Source: Acidobacteriota bacterium | GTDB taxonomy: Bacteria > Acidobacteriota > Terriglobia > Bryobacterales > Bryobacteraceae | Direction: 5' to 3' | Assembly (NCBI GenBank): GCA_016185425.1 | Contig: JACPNQ010000030.1 | Span: 54,170-118,169 of the forward strand | DNA: 64,000 nucleotides | Shown: positions 8,969-17,840 of the stretch, one piece after another | How the letters are laid out: each line of letters starts with the position of its first letter | Position numbering within the stretch: position 1 is the first letter of the stretch | The notes under the pieces: generated by a model | Databases searched by the model: none | Told to the model about the DNA's origin: nothing | The model's input: the letters and a program-made list of their open reading frames with translations, nothing else | Position numbers and translations under genes: made by a program

Positions 8969-10540
8969 TCACTTCTCGACGAAGAAATAGCCGGCGATCA
9001 TTGCGTCGATACCGGACGAATAGAAGCTTCGCACCGCGTCGCGCGGCGTGCACACCAGCGGGTCGCCGAAGAGGTTGAAGCTCGTGTTGTAGAGCACCGG
9101 CATTCCGAATACTTCGGCCGCGCGGTGGAGCAGACGCCAATAGAGGGGGTTGTCCTCCTCGGCAACGGTATGGACGCGAACGATGTTGTCCCCGAGTATG
9201 GCGCTCGCGAACTTCTCCTTGTGCGCCTCGCGCACTCGTCCGACGGTGGCGAGATAGCGCGCGTTAGAACCGACTTCGAAGTACTCCGACGCCACCTCCA
9301 CGGGTACCGACGCGGCGAACTTCCGAAACGGTTCGCGGTGCTTGATGTAGACGTTCAGATTCTCCGTCGAATAGGGATTCACCGGGCTTGCGAGGATGCT
9401 GCGATTACCCAGGGCGCGCGACCCGAACTCCATCCGTCCCTGCATCCAGGCCAGAATGCGATCGCGCTGCAACTGATCGATTGCGGTGGACAAGATCGCG
9501 CCGGTAGTGAGGAGCATCTGGAAGCGCAACTTGCAGTTCTCGAAGACTCGCTTGATCTCTTCGGTCGTATAATCCGGACCGAGGCAGAAGCTGCCGAGGC
9601 TTATGCGCTCCGGCCGCCCGAGGACCTGGTGCCAGGCGAGGCACAGCGCACCGAATGCCGTGCCCGCATTGCCCGCCGACGGCTGCACGTATACGTTGCG
9701 GAACTGGCCAGAACGTTCCAGCGCTTCCACGAGCAATCCATTCAAGAACAATCCGCCGCCCAGGCAGAGATTCCCTCCGGTCCCGGCTAGCCGCAGGACG
9801 ATGCGCTCCACCGCGCCCTGCAACGAGGCAGCCACGTCCGCGGCAAGCTTCTCCGGCACTGGAGAGCCGTCAGCGAGTCCCAGAGCCTGATAGAAGCGTG
9901 TGCTGAAGCCGCCGCGCGACATCCGCTCGCCGTCAAAGAAATGCCGGTCCGAGTGGTTGGTCCAATCGCCATCGAGCGGGAAGATCTGTTCGAATAACCG
10001 GGAGTACACGGGCTGTCCTGACGCGGACAGCCACTGCACTTTGTGTTCCTCCGCGTTGGCGTCGTAACCCAATAGTTCGGTCACGCGGCTGTACAGATCG
10101 CCGATCGAATCCGGATAGTACAATTCCTTGTCGAGATGGAGCTGAGTCCCTTTCGCCGACCAGCGCGCGCCGCAGCGAAAGTCGCCGTTACGGTCTAGCG
10201 TGAGGATGGTCGCCTCGTCGAAACCGGACAAATAATAGGCTGCGGCGGCGTGCGCGGTATGATGCTCGGCCGCGACAACACGTGCACGGGGAAACTGGGC
10301 GCGGATCTCCAGATGCAACTCCGATTCGGAGGAGAACGGCCGCGCGAGGGCGATGATGTCGACGGATTCCGGCCTTGCCTTCGCCAGATCCAGGCAGACG
10401 CGGATGGCGTCGATCGGCAGTACGCCGGCTGGCTCATGGCGGGCAACCTTCTTCTGCTCGACCGCCGCCAGAAGCTGGCCGTCCCTGGCAATCACGGCGG
10501 CCGCTTTCCGGCCGAAACCGCCGAGCCCAAGTATGATCAT
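8969..10540 (-). CDS. NodU/CmcH-type carbamoyltransferase
   Basis: The 523-residue protein has the two-part architecture of O-carbamoyltransferases. An N-terminal ASKHA-like ATP/carbamoyl-adenylate domain contains the HxxxH motif in AEHHTAHAAAAYY, followed by LDRNGDF. A C-terminal YrdC-like domain contains FGSRALGNRS and ASVPVEV. The family transfers a carbamoyl group from carbamoyl phosphate to a hydroxyl on a sugar or a natural product. It overlaps gltX by four bases and ends seven bases before tRNA-Leu on the other strand. No biosynthetic cluster surrounds it, so the acceptor is unknown. Confidence 0.9.
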   Translation of the reverse strand: MIILGLGGFGRKAAAVIARDGQLLAAVEQKKVARHEPAGVLPIDAIRVCLDLAKARPESVDIIALARPFSSESELHLEIRAQFPRARVVAAEHHTAHAAAAYYLSGFDEATILTLDRNGDFRCGARWSAKGTQLHLDKELYYPDSIGDLYSRVTELLGYDANAEEHKVQWLSASGQPVYSRLFEQIFPLDGDWTNHSDRHFFDGERMSRGGFSTRFYQALGLADGSPVPEKLAADVAASLQGAVERIVLRLAGTGGNLCLGGGLFLNGLLVEALERSGQFRNVYVQPSAGNAGTAFGALCLAWHQVLGRPERISLGSFCLGPDYTTEEIKRVFENCKLRFQMLLTTGAILSTAIDQLQRDRILAWMQGRMEFGSRALGNRSILASPVNPYSTENLNVYIKHREPFRKFAASVPVEVASEYFEVGSNARYLATVGRVREAHKEKFASAILGDNIVRVHTVAEEDNPLYWRLLHRAAEVFGMPVLYNTSFNLFGDPLVCTPRDAVRSFYSSGIDAMIAGYFFVEK

Positions 10541-11970
10541 CGCGATACCGCCTTCAGCCGGGCAATCGACCGCTCGCGCCCAGCCGCCGTGAAAAGATGG
10601 AAGGCGCTGGGACCCACCGCCTGTCCTGTCAACGCCGCGCGGGACCCGTTAATCAACACGCCGGCCTTCACGCCTCGTTCGGTGGCCAGCGCTCGCAGGT
10701 GCTGTTCCACGGTGGCTTCGGTGAAGACGGGGTCCGCTTCCAGCCTGGCCGCTAGATCCCGCAATAACTCGCGCGCACCCGGAACATCGAGCTTTTCTAG
10801 CGCAGCGGGTTCAATCGGGAAATCGGCGGCGAAGTAGGGACGGCCCTTGGTGGCGAAGTCGAGCAGCGTTGTATATCGCGCGCGGATGAGATCGACGACC
10901 CTGGCGTAGTGCGCGGGATCGGCCAATGGGGCCAAGCCGGCGGCTATCAGCGTGGCTGTGACGGCGGGCAGAATCTCTGCAACGGGCAGTGAGCGCAGAT
11001 GCTGCGAATTTAGCCAGAGCGCCTTGGGATCGATGGGATCCGTTTCAGTAAAGTTGACTACGGCGTTAGAGCGATTGATGCCCTCAAAGCTGAAGATATC
11101 GACGATCTCCTGCCTGGTCATCTGCTCGCGATTGTCCTTCGGCGACCAGCCCAGCAGGCAGAGGAAATTCACGTAGCTATGGGGTAGAAAACCGGCATCG
11201 CGGTATGTCGTCACGCTGACAACCGGACCGTGCTTGCGCTTGGATAGTTTTGCACCGTCTGGCGCGATGAGCAGGGGTAGATGAGCAAACTGCGGAACGG
11301 CGGCGTCCAGTGCTTGAAAGATCAATACGTGTTTAAACGTGTTCGTGAGGTGATCCTGGCCGCGGATGATGTGGCTGATGCGGAGATCGGCGTCGTCCGC
11401 GCAGGAAGCAAGGTGATAGGTGGGCATGCCGTTCGAGCGGAGGAGCGCGAAGTCTTCGATATCCTCGCATGCTTTGGTCTGTTCGCCATAGACACTATCA
11501 TTGAACGTCACTGTGCGGCCAGGATCGCGCGGTACGCGGAAGCGGATGACGAACGGTTCTCCGGCCGCGGCGCGGGCATCGGAATCCTGTTTCGACATCT
11601 CCCGCTGCCCGGGATTCGATCGCCAGGCCGGGCCGTCGAAAGCTTTTTCCTCGGCATTGGAGTCCGTCGCGGGCGTGAAGTCGCGGTAGGCCAGCCCCTG
11701 ATCCAATATCCTGGCGGCGGCGGCGCGGTGCAGATCAAGGCGATCGGACTGGCGGTAGAACTCGTCCCACGACAGGTTCAGCCAATTCAAGCCATCGAAA
11801 ATCGAGTCGATGGAGGCCTGGGTGTTGCGCTCGATGTCCGTGTCATCGAGACGCAGGACCATCGTGCCGCCGTTTCGGCGAGCGTATAGCCAGTTAAAGA
11901 TGAATGTCCGGGCGCTGCCGATGTGGAGATAACCGGTCGGAGAGGGTGCAAAACGTACGCGAAGCATCAA
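10537..11970 (-). CDS. gltX: Glutamate-tRNA ligase
   Basis: The 477-residue class I synthetase has the HIGH-type motif in FAPSPTGYLHIGSART near the N-terminus and the KMSKS-type motif KLSKRKHG in the middle, with a helical anticodon-binding C-terminal half. It charges tRNA-Glu with glutamate in the cytoplasm. The start lies three bases after the rsmA stop, and its own stop overlaps the carbamoyltransferase start, which indicates cotranscription. Length is normal for a bacterial GluRS. Confidence 0.97.
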   Translation of the reverse strand: MMLRVRFAPSPTGYLHIGSARTFIFNWLYARRNGGTMVLRLDDTDIERNTQASIDSIFDGLNWLNLSWDEFYRQSDRLDLHRAAAARILDQGLAYRDFTPATDSNAEEKAFDGPAWRSNPGQREMSKQDSDARAAAGEPFVIRFRVPRDPGRTVTFNDSVYGEQTKACEDIEDFALLRSNGMPTYHLASCADDADLRISHIIRGQDHLTNTFKHVLIFQALDAAVPQFAHLPLLIAPDGAKLSKRKHGPVVSVTTYRDAGFLPHSYVNFLCLLGWSPKDNREQMTRQEIVDIFSFEGINRSNAVVNFTETDPIDPKALWLNSQHLRSLPVAEILPAVTATLIAAGLAPLADPAHYARVVDLIRARYTTLLDFATKGRPYFAADFPIEPAALEKLDVPGARELLRDLAARLEADPVFTEATVEQHLRALATERGVKAGVLINGSRAALTGQAVGPSAFHLFTAAGRERSIARLKAVSR

Positions 11971-11973
11971 ATT

Positions 11974-12714
11974 TTAGGATAACTTGCCCCAGAGGGCGCG
12001 TAATTCGTCTATCGAGAGCTGTTCAGCGCGTAGCGAACGTTCAGGCAAATGCTCCCAGTCCGCGTCCGGATAGATGGCGCTGAGATTGTTCCGGAGTGTT
12101 TTTCGCTTGTGGCGAAATGCGTGCCCGGCAAATCTAAGAAACGCATCGAGCTCCGGCGGCACTTCCGGTCTGGTGGTGAGTTTAATGACCGAGGAATCGA
12201 CCTTTGGAGGCGGACGGAACGCTGCGGGCGGCACGTGAACGACGTGCGCCGCATCGGCCCATGACCGGGTGACGACGGTGAGATAGCCGTAGTCCCGCGA
12301 GCGCGGTTTGGCGAGAATCCGATCCGCTACTTCCTTTTGAATCAATAACGTGGAAGTGTGAATTGCCTCGCGCGCCTGCCGGATGCGATCGAGAATGGGG
12401 GAAGTGATGTAATACGGCAGGTTACCGGCAATCGTTGCCGGCCCCCATTGCGTCAAGTCGGCATCCAGAACATCGCGGTGATGAACTGTGAGCCGCGGGT
12501 GATCCGGAAACCGGCGCGCGAGCCGAGCGACCATTTCCGGATCAAGTTCGATGGCATGAACATGGGCGTCGGCCGCCAGCAGGTACTCGGTGAGAGCTCC
12601 CTGCCCCGGCCCGATCTCGATAATCGTGCGGGGGCCGCCCACGCAGACGGATTCCGCAATCCGTTCCAGTATGGGCCGGCTGGCAAGGAAATGCTGGCCT
12701 AGGCGGCGTCCCAG
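11974..12714 (-). CDS. rsmA: 16S rRNA dimethyladenosine transferase RsmA/KsgA, likely CTG start
   Basis: The protein methylates two adjacent adenosines near the 3' end of 16S rRNA. It shows SAM motif I IEIGPGQGA and the catalytic GNLPYYIT. A conventional start (GTG, 12642) would remove the conserved N-terminal LGQHFL motif. That motif is encoded just upstream in frame (LGRRLGQHFLASRPILERI), and no ATG, GTG or TTG precedes it before the in-frame TGA. The best candidate is CTG at 12714, with AAGGG nine bases before it, giving 246 residues. The upstream anti-sigma gene stops five bases before this CTG, so translational coupling may help initiation. The family is certain; the exact start is inferred. 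Confidence 0.85.
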   Translation of the reverse strand: MGRRLGQHFLASRPILERIAESVCVGGPRTIIEIGPGQGALTEYLLAADAHVHAIELDPEMVARLARRFPDHPRLTVHHRDVLDADLTQWGPATIAGNLPYYITSPILDRIRQAREAIHTSTLLIQKEVADRILAKPRSRDYGYLTVVTRSWADAAHVVHVPPAAFRPPPKVDSSVIKLTTRPEVPPELDAFLRFAGHAFRHKRKTLRNNLSAIYPDADWEHLPERSLRAEQLSIDELRALWGKLS

Positions 12715-12719
12715 GGTAT

Positions 12720-13427
12720 TTAGCCCTTCACCTCAATGTGGCTGCGGCGGAGCGTGATGCGGATGGTGTCTGAAGCGGGTTGCCCGAAGAAGCTGGCCGG
12801 CTTAAAGCTCATGAAAAGCAAGCTGTTCTCGACGGCTCTCCGCATTTCCGGGTCTTTCGTCCACTTGCAGGTCTCGCCCGCCGGGACGGTGTAATCGACC
12901 ACTCGGCCGCTCATGTCGATGCGGACATCCAGCGTCACGTTTTCAAAGTTGCCGCCGAACGGCGAAAGTCCGTAGACCTCGGCCGCTTGATACCAAGCGG
13001 TCGGCACATCGGCAGTTGCCTGGCTCTGGAGGGCAAAAGTCGGCATCAGGACACAGAACAGCAACATTGCCGCTGCTATGCCTCCCGCGGTGGGAATCGC
13101 CAGCGGACGCCATAAGTTATTGAGCCACAGGCGGGTTTTCTCCCGCAAAAGATCAAGCCGCGTATCCCAATTAACCATCGAAGAGCGGCGCGCCCGCTCT
13201 TTCGAGGCCAGTACGCGCAGATTGATGGCGAGATTCACAGGCACCTGCCGGAGTGGCAGGCCGTGAAGCGCCCGGCGCTGATGGTGGGAGCGGAGGGCAA
13301 AGTCGGCACAGCGGGGGCACTGGCTCCCATGTGCCGTCAAAGATTCGCGGAAAGTAGCGTCAATGCGCGACTCAGCCAAATCTTCACACCAGAATTCAAA
13401 CGTCTGACAATCAACGGGCCGCATCAT
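12720..13427 (-). CDS. Membrane anti-sigma factor with periplasmic TonB-C-like domain
   Basis: The 235-residue protein begins with a zinc-binding anti-sigma-like region containing HGSQCPRC (HxxxCxxC, about residues 33-40). One membrane segment follows (about residues 113-133). After it comes a domain whose pattern LDVRIDMSGRVVDYTV ... FKPASFFGQP resembles the C-terminal domain of TonB. The start overlaps the sigma factor stop by four bases (ATGA), as expected for a cognate anti-sigma factor. The inference is that the N-terminus holds the ECF sigma factor at the membrane and the outer domain senses an envelope or outer-membrane signal. The TonB-C call rests on pattern only. Confidence 0.75.
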   Translation of the reverse strand: MMRPVDCQTFEFWCEDLAESRIDATFRESLTAHGSQCPRCADFALRSHHQRRALHGLPLRQVPVNLAINLRVLASKERARRSSMVNWDTRLDLLREKTRLWLNNLWRPLAIPTAGGIAAAMLLFCVLMPTFALQSQATADVPTAWYQAAEVYGLSPFGGNFENVTLDVRIDMSGRVVDYTVPAGETCKWTKDPEMRRAVENSLLFMSFKPASFFGQPASDTIRITLRRSHIEVKG

Positions 13428-14119
13428 TTCACAGCTCCTGGAACGAGCCCCATTCCGTTGGTCGCGGACTGAGGGTCCATCTGCTGGGCGAGAACGCGTC
13501 TGAGCGATTCCCGGCCGCGCAGGATACGCGATTTGACGGTACCAAGTGAGATCTGTAGAACTTCAGCGATCTCCTCGTAACTGAAATCTTCAAGGTCGCG
13601 GAGGATGACAGCGGTGCGGAAATCAGCATTGATTTCGCGCAGGGAGGATTCGATGAGCTGGTGTCGCTCTTCGTTTAGGGCAAGCTCGTAGGGGTCGCGA
13701 GCCGGGTCTGCAATGGAATCGAGCCACGGGCGGGAGCTCTCGTCTTCGGCGTCCAGTCCTACCTCCTGACGCCGGTGCCGGCCGAACCACCGCCGGTGAT
13801 TGTAGGCTTCGTTAACAGCGATACGGTAGATCCACGTTTTCAGCGTGCTCTGGCCGCGAAAGTGGTCAATAGAGCGGAAAACCTTCAGGAAAACTTCCTG
13901 GACGACATCGGCTGCGTCCGCGGGGTCGTTGACCAGCCGGTAGCAAAGGTTATAAATCGGCTGCTGGAACCGGGCGAGAAGAGTTTCATATGCTTCTTCG
14001 TCACAGCATTTCAGCCGTTCCACCAGTTGTGCTTCGGGCGAAGCGGCGGCGCCCGGGCCATTCGCCAGGTGGTTTTCGTCCAACCGCACTGTAATCAGCA
14101 TTTCGCCCATAGTGCGCAT
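13424..14119 (-). CDS. ECF (sigma-70 region 2/4) RNA polymerase sigma factor
   Basis: The 231-residue protein has region 2 (YNLCYRLVNDPADAADVVQE, then KTWIYRIAVNEAYNHRR) and region 4 (DFSYEEIAEVLQISLGTVKS) with nothing between them that would mark a group 1-3 factor. An N-terminal extension of about 35 residues precedes region 2. It belongs to the RpoE-like class that is held by a membrane anti-sigma factor, and that gene follows directly with a four-base overlap. It heads a five-gene minus-strand chain that continues into rsmA, gltX and a carbamoyltransferase. Its own promoter should lie in 14120-14288. Confidence 0.93.
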   Translation of the reverse strand: MRTMGEMLITVRLDENHLANGPGAAASPEAQLVERLKCCDEEAYETLLARFQQPIYNLCYRLVNDPADAADVVQEVFLKVFRSIDHFRGQSTLKTWIYRIAVNEAYNHRRWFGRHRRQEVGLDAEDESSRPWLDSIADPARDPYELALNEERHQLIESSLREINADFRTAVILRDLEDFSYEEIAEVLQISLGTVKSRILRGRESLRRVLAQQMDPQSATNGMGLVPGAVK

Positions 14120-14288
14120 CCCCGATTATGATCTCACGCTAGCACATCTGCCCGGCGTGCCGTTCTGTTGCATTGGACGCCAGATGCCTGAAAAAGTTCC
14201 CGCCGCTGGAATAATCCTGTTACCCGGGTGACGCACTGGTCTGCCCCCGGCTGTAGTTCGGCTTCAAATGCGCCGATAATAAACGAGG

Positions 14289-15482
14289 ATGCTCCCCACC
14301 GACGTCTCGCGCACGGAACGCCCTGCCGCCGAGCCAACCGGCCTCGGTCTCGTCCCACATTGGCAATTCTCCCTGGCGATGTTCCGCCTTCTGTTGGGTA
14401 TTTTTTGCTCTGTGCTCGCCTTCGCCGCCACGAGCACCGTCGCGCAAAAGAGCCTCGGGTTGTGGATCCTCTATACGTTCTACGCCCTTGCCGCCGTTTT
14501 TGGACGCAGCCTGGAGCGCCGCGGCTACATGCTGCTCAGCCTTCTTATCGATACCGTCTTCTTTCTGATCTGCACCGCGCTTCCGCTGGAATACAACACC
14601 GGGATCAGCTCGCTTTTCTACCTGTTCATCCTGATGTCCGCGGCATTGCTTCACACGCCGCGGGAGATCTTCGCCGTGGTGCTAGCCACAACGCTGTTCC
14701 TATTCCTGGCGCGTCCGACCGAAAACGTCGTCCTGTCTCCCGGCGTGCTGCTCTCTGGCACGGCGGTGACGGTTATGGCGCTCCAGCGGCAGGCCTTGCA
14801 GGACCGGCTTCGCTCTGCCGCCAAGCAGGCGATGATGTTCCGTTCGGAAGCCGAGTATGCGCGAGAAGCGGAGCGGCAGCGCATCGCCCATGATTTCCAC
14901 GACGGCCCGCTCCAATGCTTTGTCGGCTTCCAAATGCGCCTTCAGGTCCTTCGCAAAATGTTGGACCGCGACCCTCCCAAGGCAGTTAAGGAATTGGAGG
15001 AGTTGCAGGTACTCGCCCGCGACCAGGGAGAGGAGATCCGGCAGTTCGTCCGCAACATGCGGCCGCCTGAGATTGATGGGGCCGGGCTAGTGCCGTCTAT
15101 CAAGAAGCTCGTGGAGGGGTTTGAGAAGGATTCCGGCATCGTCTGCACTCTTGTCGGCACCACGACCCGCGTTCCGCCCGATACCCAATCCGCCACCGAG
15201 ATCCTGCAGATCGTGCGAGAAGGCCTGCATAACGTCCAAAAGCATTCGCAGGCAAAGCATGTGACCGTCGGCGTCGGCCGCGATCAGGACGTCTTTGAGC
15301 TGTCCCTGGAAGATGACGGGAAGGGGTTTCCTTTCGCCGGCGCGTACTCGCTCGACGAGTTGGAACTGCTCAAGCGCGGACCGGTAACGATCCGTTCGCG
15401 GGTGCGGAACTTGAAGGGCGAACTGCTGCTCGACTCAGAACCTGGCCGCCGCACGGCACTGAAGATTCGTATCCCGCTATGA
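14289..15482 (+). CDS. Membrane sensor histidine kinase, NarL-partner (HisKA_3) type
   Basis: The 397-residue protein has about four to six membrane segments in the first 170 residues. These are followed by a HisKA_3 helix with the phospho-acceptor His204 in ERQRIAHDFHDGPLQ and an ATPase domain with N-box EGLHNVQKHSQ and G-box LEDDGKGF. Kinases of this type phosphorylate NarL/FixJ-class response regulators, but none is adjacent, so it is an orphan here. The stimulus is probably sensed in the membrane, because no large periplasmic domain is present. The next gene begins seven bases after the stop. Confidence 0.9.
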   Translation: MLPTDVSRTERPAAEPTGLGLVPHWQFSLAMFRLLLGIFCSVLAFAATSTVAQKSLGLWILYTFYALAAVFGRSLERRGYMLLSLLIDTVFFLICTALPLEYNTGISSLFYLFILMSAALLHTPREIFAVVLATTLFLFLARPTENVVLSPGVLLSGTAVTVMALQRQALQDRLRSAAKQAMMFRSEAEYAREAERQRIAHDFHDGPLQCFVGFQMRLQVLRKMLDRDPPKAVKELEELQVLARDQGEEIRQFVRNMRPPEIDGAGLVPSIKKLVEGFEKDSGIVCTLVGTTTRVPPDTQSATEILQIVREGLHNVQKHSQAKHVTVGVGRDQDVFELSLEDDGKGFPFAGAYSLDELELLKRGPVTIRSRVRNLKGELLLDSEPGRRTALKIRIPL

Positions 15483-15489
15483 TCCACAT

Positions 15490-16494
15490 ATGAGATTGTG
15501 GGCGGGTCTGGTCAGTCTTTTTCTGGCCAGTTGCGGAAAATATGGGGATTTCAAATTGCCGGCGGCCGGAGGCCCGTCGCGCGATGTGCGGTGGATCTGG
15601 GAGCCGGAGGCCGACGCCGTTCTGGGCCGCGGGGCTGCCGGCGAATTCGACAGCGTCGATGCGCTGAACCCGTCGATCGCCAGGATTGGCCCGGAATACG
15701 TGAATCTCTACTCCGGCTGGGATGGAAAGGTGTGGCGGACAGGAATCGCTACGTCACCCGACGGGCGCGCGTGGCGGAAAAAGGGACTGCTGATGCAGCC
15801 CGGCCCCGCGGCTTGGGAAGGCGCCTATATCGCGGCAAACGGCGTTTTCCGGCATGAGGGCGACACGTTCTCCTACTGGTACCAGGCGGGCGATCCGCCG
15901 CAAATTGGGCTCGCCCGCGCCGCCGACCTTGGGCGATGGGAGAAGCTGCCGCATCCGGTGTTGAAAGCGGGGCCACGCGGCTCATGGGACGAGCGGGGTG
16001 TAGCCGACCCGTTCGTGCTAAACGCAGGTGGAAACCTCTATATGTACTACCTGGGCCAAGACCGGGCTCGCCGGCAGCGCCTAGGGGTTGCCGTTTCCAA
16101 GGACGGCGTGGAATGGACGAAATCCCTTGCCAATCCAATCCTCGAACTCGGCGCTCCCGGCGCGTTTGACGAGAACGGCCTGGGGGAGCCGGCAGTCTGG
16201 CCGCACTTCGGAAAATGGTGGATGTTGTATACAGGCCGCGATAAGAAAGAGTGGCGTCGTATGGGGCTGGCTGTTTCGCCGGATGGGGTGAAGTGGGCGA
16301 GGGTTGGCGAAACCGCGTTGATGAATACCGGAGAGGGATGGAACTCGCGGGTTGTCTGCGACCCGGAGGTTGAACTGCGGGAGGACGGTACGGTACGAGT
16401 TTGGTTTGGAGGTGGCGACCGGCCGGAACCCGCCGAGAATCTGCACGGGCAGATCGGTGTCGGCTTGCTCCGGCCGGTGCCGGTTGTAAATTAG
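15490..16494 (+). CDS. Lipoprotein with five-bladed beta-propeller (glycosidase-like)
   Basis: The 334-residue protein starts with a lipoprotein signal (LFLASC, Cys at residue 15) and then repeats a propeller pattern typical of GH32/GH43/GH130-like folds. Examples are WKGVWRTGIATSPDG-type strands, VADPFVLNAGGNLYMYYLG, LGVAVSKDGVEWT, GEPAVWPHFGKWWMLYTG and LAVSPDGVKWA. Such proteins bind or cleave glycans at the cell surface, but I cannot assign catalytic residues. Its stop overlaps the stop of the convergent porin gene within the bases TTAG at 16491-16494, leaving no room for a separate terminator. Confidence 0.75.
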   Translation: MRLWAGLVSLFLASCGKYGDFKLPAAGGPSRDVRWIWEPEADAVLGRGAAGEFDSVDALNPSIARIGPEYVNLYSGWDGKVWRTGIATSPDGRAWRKKGLLMQPGPAAWEGAYIAANGVFRHEGDTFSYWYQAGDPPQIGLARAADLGRWEKLPHPVLKAGPRGSWDERGVADPFVLNAGGNLYMYYLGQDRARRQRLGVAVSKDGVEWTKSLANPILELGAPGAFDENGLGEPAVWPHFGKWWMLYTGRDKKEWRRMGLAVSPDGVKWARVGETALMNTGEGWNSRVVCDPEVELREDGTVRVWFGGGDRPEPAENLHGQIGVGLLRPVPVVN

Positions 16495-17615
16495 CGTTTA
16501 GGTCCGAAGAACGCGACGACGCCAAGCGTGATCGTGTCCTGGTGCTTAAACGAACCCGGCTCATTACCGTGGCCATAGAAGGGCTTGTTGGACCAGTCGC
16601 GGCGATACTCCAGGCGGGAGAGCAGGCCCTCCAGCCACTTGTATTCACCGGTGACCGTGAAGCTGTTCAGACCCTGCGCCTGGCCGGTAATGAACCCCTC
16701 CTTGTCGTTGTAGTGCTCATAGCGGATCGCGAGGGCGGTCTTTTCGGTTGTCTGGAAGCGGCTGGAGAAGGCGATCGCCACCCATTCCGCGTCGCCCTTA
16801 CCCACCTTCCCTTCGCGGCCATAATCGAAGTTCACGAAGAAGCTGGTGCGATCGTTGGGATTGAGGTTCACCACGGTGTCGAAGAAGTTGCGTTTGCCGG
16901 TGTTGGTGTCGTTCTTTTCCGGTCCGACGTAGTAGTTGTTGTACCAGCTAAACTTCTTGTTCGGCGTGAATGCAGTGGTGAAGCCGAACGTCTTCCCCGA
17001 ATTGTTGTCTTCGACGTTATTCCAGCCGTTGACGATCTGCAGACCGACGGCGAATTTATCGTTCAGCGGCTTATTGATGCGCGCACCGAAGTGGTAGTAC
17101 GGTCCGTTGGTGTACAGCAGGCCGCGGCCGTAATTCCATGTGAGGTTGTTCTCCGTCAGCTCGCCGCCCGCGGAGGTATAGAACTTCCCAAAGTCGATCT
17201 GCAAGCCGCCAGCGTTTTTCGGTTTGAAGCTGACATAGGCCTGCGGAATATATTTGACGGTGTTCACTCCGGCCGGGTCGGTGGCATGGAAGAGGTCCCA
17301 GGCTTTGCCAAAACCGATGTCCAGTTTGAAGCCGACAGGATCGGGGTCGTGCTCCATCGTGAATTTCGTCATGTTGAGCGAGAACTGGTTCGCCTTCACT
17401 TCGAAATTGCGCAAGTCGGTGGTGCGATTGGCCGGGTGGTTGTTATTGAACTGATAGTAGCCGTCGATCAACCCGCTGAACGTGATCGGGCCTGCCGACC
17501 AGACTGGGGGCGCGGCCGGGGCTGGGGCCGGGGCGGGCGGGTTGCTCTGCGCCATCAAAGCGCCGGCGAGGCAAACGGCTGTAGTGGCGACGTGGAAAAA
17601 CGCCGAAGTTTTCAT
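16491..17615 (-). CDS. Outer-membrane porin, OmpL/BBP2-like beta-barrel
   Basis: The 374-residue protein has a signal peptide ending near residue 22 (AGALMAQ), a short Pro/Ala-rich linker, and then alternating strands rich in aromatic and polar residues ending in a final strand before the C-terminus. Motifs such as FSGLIDGYYQFN, FGKFYTSAGGEL and YHFGARINKPL are like the putative beta-barrel porin-2 family. It probably lets small solutes through the outer membrane. The gene diverges from amtB across a shared 265-base control region, so it may supply ammonium or other small nitrogen compounds to the periplasm. That functional link is inference. Confidence 0.8.
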   Translation of the reverse strand: MKTSAFFHVATTAVCLAGALMAQSNPPAPAPAPAAPPVWSAGPITFSGLIDGYYQFNNNHPANRTTDLRNFEVKANQFSLNMTKFTMEHDPDPVGFKLDIGFGKAWDLFHATDPAGVNTVKYIPQAYVSFKPKNAGGLQIDFGKFYTSAGGELTENNLTWNYGRGLLYTNGPYYHFGARINKPLNDKFAVGLQIVNGWNNVEDNNSGKTFGFTTAFTPNKKFSWYNNYYVGPEKNDTNTGKRNFFDTVVNLNPNDRTSFFVNFDYGREGKVGKGDAEWVAIAFSSRFQTTEKTALAIRYEHYNDKEGFITGQAQGLNSFTVTGEYKWLEGLLSRLEYRRDWSNKPFYGHGNEPGSFKHQDTITLGVVAFFGPKR

Positions 17616-17826
17616 CTACCTGATCTCCAAATTGGATTCGTTACTTGTGAATTGGAAGGTATCGACGGGGACCTTCAGGTAGCAGTCTACGGGGGGAGCG
17701 GAATGCGCGCCAATCAATAATTTCAATTAACCCGATAGGGAGAAGGGGCCAATAGATAAATTGAATCGGGGGGATAGGAAAGATTGACTTCCGCTCCGGC
17801 GTAACAGCGTAGATGATAGCTAACAC

Positions 17827-17840
17827 ACGCAACGTTGCGT
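17827..17840. promoter_or_regulatory. Perfect 14-base palindrome in the porin/amtB divergent control region
   Basis: ACGCAACGTTGCGT is a perfect palindrome ending 40 bases before the amtB start codon. It lies in the 265-base region (17616-17880) between the divergent porin and amtB genes. Its position suits an operator. GAGGAG ahead of the amtB ATG gives a good ribosome binding site. I found no convincing sigma-54 promoter (TGGC-N8-TTGC spacing) on either strand here. The binding protein is unknown. Confidence 0.45.
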
